A stretch of DNA of 64,000 nt from Ophiura sarsii (taxonomy: Eukaryota > Echinodermata > Ophiuroidea > Amphilepidida > Ophiuridae): assembly GCA_035610835.1 (NCBI GenBank), contig CM069448.1, forward strand, positions 35,535,652-35,599,651, in the 5' to 3' direction. How positions within the stretch are numbered: the stretch's first letter is position 1; each line of letters begins with the position of its first letter. This document shows positions 58,882 to 64,000 of the stretch, piece after piece. Under the pieces are notes generated by a model. That model was given only the letters and a program-made list of their open reading frames with translations. It did not search any database and was not told where the DNA came from. Made by a program: the position numbers and the translations under genes.

Positions 58882-60902
58882 AAGAAGAGACTATAATAAT
58901 ATAAGGCTATCCACGCCTCCAATAATGAATGATGATGTGAAAGAGACTATAATAATATAAGGCTATCCACGCCTCCAACAATGAATGATGATGTGAAAGA
59001 GACTATAATAATATAAGGCTATCCACGCCTCCAACAATGAATGATGATGTGAAAGAGACTATAATAATATAAGGCTATCCACGCCTCCAACAATGAATGA
59101 TGATGTGAAAGAGACTATAATATATAAGGCTATCCACGCCTCCAACAATGAATGATGATGTGAAAGAGACTATAATAATATAATGCTATCCACGCCTCCA
59201 ACAATGAATGATGATGTGAAAGAGACTATAATAATATAAGGCTATCCACGCCTCCAACAATGAATGATGATGTGAAAGAGACTATAATAATATAAGGCTA
59301 TCCACGCCTCCAACAATGAATGATGATGTGAAAGAGACTATAATAATATAATGCTATCCACGCCTCCAACAATGAATGATGATGTGAAAGAGACTATAAT
59401 AATATAAGGCTATCCACACCTCCAACAATGAATGATGATGTGAAAGAGACTATAATAATATAATGCTATCCACGCCTCCAACAATGAATGATGATGTGAA
59501 AGAGACTATAATAATATAAGGCTATCCACGCCTCCAACAATGAATGATGATGTGAAAGAGACTATAATAATATAAGGCTATCCACGCCTCCAACAATGAA
59601 TGATGATGTGAAAGAGACTATAATAATATAAGGCTATCCACGCCTCCAACAATGAATGATGATGTGAAAGAGACTATAATAATATAAGGCTATCCACGCC
59701 TCCAACAATGAATGATGATGTGAAAGAGACTATAATAATATAAGGCTATCCACGCCTCCAACAATGAATGATGATGTGAAAGAGACTATAATAATATAAG
59801 GCTATCCACGCCTCCAACAATGAATGATGATGTGAAAGAGACTATAATAATATAAGGCTATCCACGCCTCCAACAATGAATGATGATGTGAAAGAGACTA
59901 TAATAATATAATGCTATCCACGCCTCCAACAATGAATGATGATGTGAAAGAGACTATAATAATATAAGGCTATCCACGCCTCCAACAATGAATGATGATG
60001 TGAAAGAGACTATAATAATATAAGGCTATCCACGCCTCCAACAATGAATGATGATGTGAAAGAGACTATAATAATATAATGCTATCCACGCCTCCAACAA
60101 TGAATGATGATGTGAAAGAGACTATAATAATATAAGGCTATCCACGCCTCCAACAATGAATGATGATGTGAAAGAGACTATAATAATATAATGCTATCCA
60201 CGCCTCCAACAATGAATGATGATGTGAAAGAGACTATAATAATATAAGGCTATCCACGCCTCCAACAATGAATGATGATGTGAAAGAGACTATAATAATA
60301 TAAGGCTATCCACGCCTCCAACAATGAATGATGATGTGAAAGAGACTATAATAATATAAGGCTATCCACGCCTCCAACAATGAATGATGATGTGAAAGAG
60401 ACTATAATAATATAATGCTATCCACGCCTCCAACAATGAATGATGTGAAAGAGACTATAATAATATAATGCTATCCACGCCTCCAACAATGAATGATGAT
60501 GTGAAAGAGACTATAATAATATAAGGCTATCCACGCCTCCAACAATGAATGATGATGTGAAAGAGACTATAATAATATAAGGCTATCCACGCCTCCAACA
60601 ATGAATGATGATGTGAAAGAGACTATAATAATATAATGCTATCCACGCCTCCAACAATGAATGATGATGTGAAAGAGACTATAATAATATAAGGCTATCC
60701 ACGCCTCCAACAATGAATGATGATGTGAAAGAGACTATAATAATATAATGCTATCCACGCCTCCAACAATGAATGATGATGTGAAAGAGACTATAATAAT
60801 ATAAGGCTATCCACCCCTCCAACAATGAATGATGATGTGAAAGAGACTATAATAATATAAGGCTATCCACGCCTCCAACAATGAATGATGATGTGAAAGA
60901 GA
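58882..60902. repeat. 56 bp minisatellite, about 36 copies
   Basis: Unit GAGACTATAATAATATAAGG... CACGCCTCCAACAATGAATG... repeats almost without change. The main polymorphic site is ATAAGGC against ATAATGC; rare changes include one 3 bp deletion near 59120, one 3 bp deletion near 60440 and single C changes at about 59408 and 60814. It lies in the SDR intron between 58862 and 63312. High homogeneity implies recent expansion or ongoing conversion. Confidence 0.95.
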
Positions 60903-61262
60903 ATAAATCTAAAGCCATCCATAACTGCGGAAATAATAGTAGATGTTATGAAAGAAACTGATAAATACAAACCTATCCACCCTCCAGTAATTCATAATTA
61001 CACACACCAAGTCCACCAGGAATTTGCACACTGGTTCCATTACTTAATTACACGTTAATGTACCTGTCTTAAAAGTGGATTTTTAAGGCACTTTTTACGC
61101 GACTGGATTTTCAATGATTAATTGTAGTACACTGTACACAATTTTGCTTTGGGTAACCCTGAGAGTTCTAATTAAGAAGCAAATTGGATGACAAGTGTCA
61201 ACCCCTCATTATGTTACCACATGTGTTAACCCTTTGAGAACTACCTGCCGATTGGTCAGATA
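60903..61262. other. Intron, nothing seen
   Basis: A few degenerate minisatellite units at the left edge, then AT-rich intron. Confidence 0.5.
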
Positions 61263-62000
61263 AACTGCTCACACAAAGTTAGGAAACTTTTTAAAATCAA
61301 GTATAGTTTTATTATTTATTACCCTCTTGTATTATGTTGCATATCAATGGAAAGCTGAAGTGTTCTTCTTTAAAATGATGCCAAATGTGTAATGATGACA
61401 TGTTGCTGGACTTGGCCACATGAATAGGAATGAGGTGGAGTCACAAATCAAATGTGCCAAAATTACCGTTATCTGTGATAGGTAATGGCATGGGGGCTCT
61501 CTCCAAATCAGTTAAACGCGGCATATTGAAACGCCAAAACGTTTACCGTGTCTCAGAAAAATGTACAAGTTGTAGGCCAAACCTTTCATCACTTACCTTC
61601 ATGACCTTTCACCTGGAGTCATTGTTGTCCCCAGTCTTGCAAATACCCAAATAATGGTTTTCTATTAAGAGATGAGGGTTAACTTGTGTGTGTTGTGCTC
61701 ACTGGTGCAAATCTTTGTGTAAACCATTCATGTTTCTCAAGCATGACCAGTTTGATTATTGATCATTACCTATTGACTGTTTAGCACAGATAACGGTAAT
61801 TTTGGCACATTTGATTTGTGACTTTGCCTCATTCTCATTCATGTGGCCAAGTTCAGCAACATGTAATCATTGCAAATGTGGTATATTTTTGAAGAGGAAC
61901 ACTTCAGCTTTCCATTGATATATAAACAGATACAAAGAGGGTAATAAATAATAAAAATATACTTGATTAAAAAAAGTTTCCTAACTTTTTGTGAGCAGTT
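61263..62000. mobile_element. Tc1-like non-autonomous element, 738 bp, TA duplication
   Basis: Ends AACTGCTCACACAAAGTTAG and its complement, with TA on both sides. The arms are about 225 bp and share CAAATCAAATGTGCCAAAAT and TTATTATTTATTACCCTC. The open frame at 61430 lies across an arm and has no transposase pattern. Confidence 0.85.
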
Positions 62001-62691
62001 TAGATGGATAATCAAAGGCATTGTTGGAAAATTGTACCCTTGATAAAAATTAGAATATTTTATAGGCAGTATATTAATTAACTTGTAAATTGCTATAGCT
62101 TTTAATTAACCAATCATAAACATTGAAATATTAGGCAGGTAGCGCTCAGGGAGTTTATAGAACACATACAATCAAATCCCCATAAATCTTTTATTTTGTT
62201 AACATCAGTTATTCCGTACAGGATATGTGTATTTCCCCAAAGAGGTGAAATCAAACTTGTTCCATGGAATTACCGTGAAAGTGCAATTGATGGGTATTCA
62301 TAATATAGGTAAAGAGTTATTGCACCATGTAAGCTACGCGCAGTGCCACTGGCATCAAGTAAAAAATGTGTGTACATTTATAGTATGCGACTCACATGCC
62401 ACCCGTGAGAATATGTAGGCCTCAAATCCTCAATTAGCAGAACTTACAGAGCATGTGTGTTGATTGTCTGCCCTGCAAATTGTTTCTATAAATTTGGTGT
62501 CAGCTCAAATTGGGGGTGATGTCAGTGGGTATTCTATAGATTGATCAGTTCCAAATTGGTGACCAAAATTCGTTTTTTATCTCTCCGCGCGCAAAAGTCA
62601 TCCAAGCGTGCTCTTGCGATACGGTCGCACGCACACGTTTTTTGTCAGACGTACACGTCACGCATATGATCAGTAGCCGGTATGCAACGCC
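62001..62691. other. Intron, nothing definite
   Basis: The phrase GATCAGTTCCAAATTGG at 62543 recurs at 63968, preceded by TTCTATAG, which suggests the ends of another dispersed element. No coding signal. Confidence 0.4.
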
Positions 62692-63275
62692 ACTATTACT
62701 TAAAAATAATAGGCATATACGACGGGTATTAAACAAATTATAAATATTTTAAACAGGTTCGCCGTCGTGGATAGAAAAGAGACAATTATGGGAAAACGAT
62801 CTCGCAGGGGAGTCGAAACCCAGGACCTCTTGCTTACTAATCCATTGGGCCACAAGACCTCTCATGGTAAAGCATCTGAAATTCAAACCTAAGCGATTTC
62901 GTTTCCCAGTCTCCTGCCACAAGTATTACCCATAGTAGCTAGGGCCTATACAAGTGTAATAATCAAGTGCCGTCCTCCCTGTAGAGGGAAAATACATAGA
63001 AATAATAGGCATATATACGACGGGTATTAAACAAATTATAAATATTTTAAACAGGTTCGCCTCTTGCTTACTGGGCAAGTGCCTAATCCATTGGGCCACA
63101 AGACCTCGCATGGTAAAGCATCTGAAATTCAAACCAAAGCACTTGATTATTACACTTGTATAGGCACTTGCCCAGTAAGCAAGAGGTCCTGGGTTCGATT
63201 CCCGGGCGAGATCGTTTTCCCTTAATTGTCTCTTTACTATCAACGACGGCGAACCTGTTTAAAATATTTATAATT
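62692..63275. repeat. tRNA-derived SINE-like copies, partly inverted
   Basis: Two forward copies (62700-62895, 63000-63140) share ATTAAACAAATTATAAATAT and an antisense tRNA-like part (TAATCCATTGGGCCACAAGA). A third, inverted piece (63164-63275) gives the sense 3' half: CACTTGCCCAGTAAGCAAG (anticodon arm, AGT in the loop), then GGTCCTGGGTTCGATTCCCG (T-arm), then CGAGATC. No single strand has a complete cloverleaf. Confidence 0.7.
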
Positions 63276-63311
63276 TGCCTCTATTACTGCCTAGAAATAG
63301 TCATACTTTAC

Positions 63312-63500
63312 CTGTTCCTGCTAGTCTCTTGCTAAGCTCTCTGACAAACAATGTAATAGCCAGTTTGGTGTGTGCATAGTATATGCCCCAGTGGTAGTAG
63401 TTTTTGTGGAAGTCTACATCATCCAAATTGAGGTAGCCCATCGTGTGGGCTGCAGAACTCAAAGAAATGATGCGACTAGATCCAGATTTCTTCAACAGAT
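63312..63500 (-). CDS. SDR exon with the catalytic YxxxK motif
   Basis: Acceptor TTTTTTTTCAG ends at 63501 and donor CAG|GTAAAG begins at 63311; phase 1 at both ends, 63 residues. It reads DLLKKSGSSRIISLSSAAHT, then GYLNLDDVDF and IYYAHTKLAITLFVRELSKR, ending LAGTG. The catalytic Ser is in SLSS and the Tyr and Lys are in YAHTK, spaced as in classical SDRs. The N-terminal Rossmann part (TGxxxGIG) must lie beyond 64000. The three exons together give about the last half of an RDH11-14-type enzyme. Confidence 0.93.
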
Positions 63501-64000
63501 CTGAAAAAAAATAAACAATATTGTAATGAAGTGATTATATTCAGTAGACAAGAAATTATGAGAATAAACAAGTTTCTTTCAAACAAGCTGTAATAAAACA
63601 CACACATTTTTTAGCACTTTGTCAAAAAGGTGAAATCACCATGTTTTACATAATGGAGTGTATCTTGTGTTTGATAACTCCGATATTCATGATCTAAAAT
63701 TTTAATAAAATAGTACAGTATAACAAAGATGATGTAAAACAACGGACCTAATCCCATCGATTTTGATGATGACAAAAATGATTGAACTTTGGGCATCGAT
63801 GGGTACTAATCATTTTGGGACAGCCTGTATATGTTGCGCACCACAGATGTCTGGTTGACCATTTTGAGAGGTAGGTTGATCTTGCGTACTTTTACGTGAT
63901 GTCAACCTACTGTGACGTGCGTCCATTGTATTTATTGTTACCACCAGAAAATGTTGTTCTATAGTTTGATCAGTTCCAAATTGGCGAAGCTGCATTACGG
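63501..64000. other. SDR intron to the window edge
   Basis: No further exon recognised. GGGACAGCCTGTATATG at about 63816 looks like a mariner-type element end. Confidence 0.45.

Noticed and set aside
58882..60902. Possible CRISPR-like array
   Set aside because: The repeat is continuous with no variable spacers, in a eukaryotic intron; it is a minisatellite.
61430..61654. Transposase frame in the Tc1-like element
   Set aside because: The reading lies largely in the TIR arm and lacks helix-turn-helix or DDE motifs.
63810..63995. Upstream SDR exon (QFGTDQTIEQHFLV looks a little like the SDR NHxGHF segment)
   Set aside because: The same nucleotide phrase GATCAGTTCCAAATTGG recurs at 62543 as a dispersed repeat, no splice sites fit, and the NHxGHF residues are not really present.

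Overview
The window looks like nuclear DNA of an invertebrate deuterostome. The genes are split by long introns with GT/AG junctions. One gene joins WAP and follistatin/Kazal domains and another is a retinol-dehydrogenase-type SDR. The transposon mix (RTE/CR1-type LINEs, a Penelope-like element, Tc1/mariner, hAT, TTAA elements, an Academ-like element) fits such a genome, and the word TAGGCCTA is unusually common. An ambulacrarian (hemichordate or echinoderm) is my best guess, by inference only. No prokaryotic or organelle feature is seen.

Layout. 1-6.5 kb: LINE debris (one copy with an inverted 5' part), a 1.7 kb TIR element and a Helitron-like end. 6.6-12 kb, plus strand: three phase-1 exons of a secreted WAP + follistatin/Kazal protein, with a Penelope-like relic and hairpins in its introns. 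12.97-17.46 kb: a satellite of about 85 monomers of 53-54 bp with higher-order structure. 18-34 kb: TIR elements nested in one another, including a 3.7 kb element whose ~530 bp TIRs each carry a tRNA-like sequence, and a tandem array with perfect nuclear-receptor DR1 sites. 35.8-40.8 kb: an intronless protein kinase (+) and an intronless coiled-coil gene (-) face each other; both have a copy of the same ~155 bp CCAAT/CRE-containing segment upstream, in inverted orientation. 42.4-50.5 kb: an 8 kb TTA-flanked element containing two copies of a 460 bp MITE. One MITE copy is split by an Academ-like element, which is itself split by a TTAA element, and unoccupied sites for both insertions are present in the window. 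50.5-52.6 kb: a large palindrome with a dead Tc1 transposon in one arm. 57.0-63.5 kb, minus strand: the last three exons of the SDR gene. The intron after its penultimate exon holds seven tandem 143 bp copies of most of that exon with splice-like ends, and the intron before it holds a 36-copy 56 bp minisatellite.

How it fits together: only four loci look like host genes (WAP/Kazal, kinase, coiled-coil protein, SDR). The kinase and coiled-coil genes may share regulation through the inverted upstream segment. The SDR gene may be generating alternative exons by tandem duplication. Almost everything else is mobile or tandem repeat DNA. The first and last multi-exon genes are incomplete: the SDR continues beyond the right edge, and neither the first nor the last exon of the WAP gene was found.
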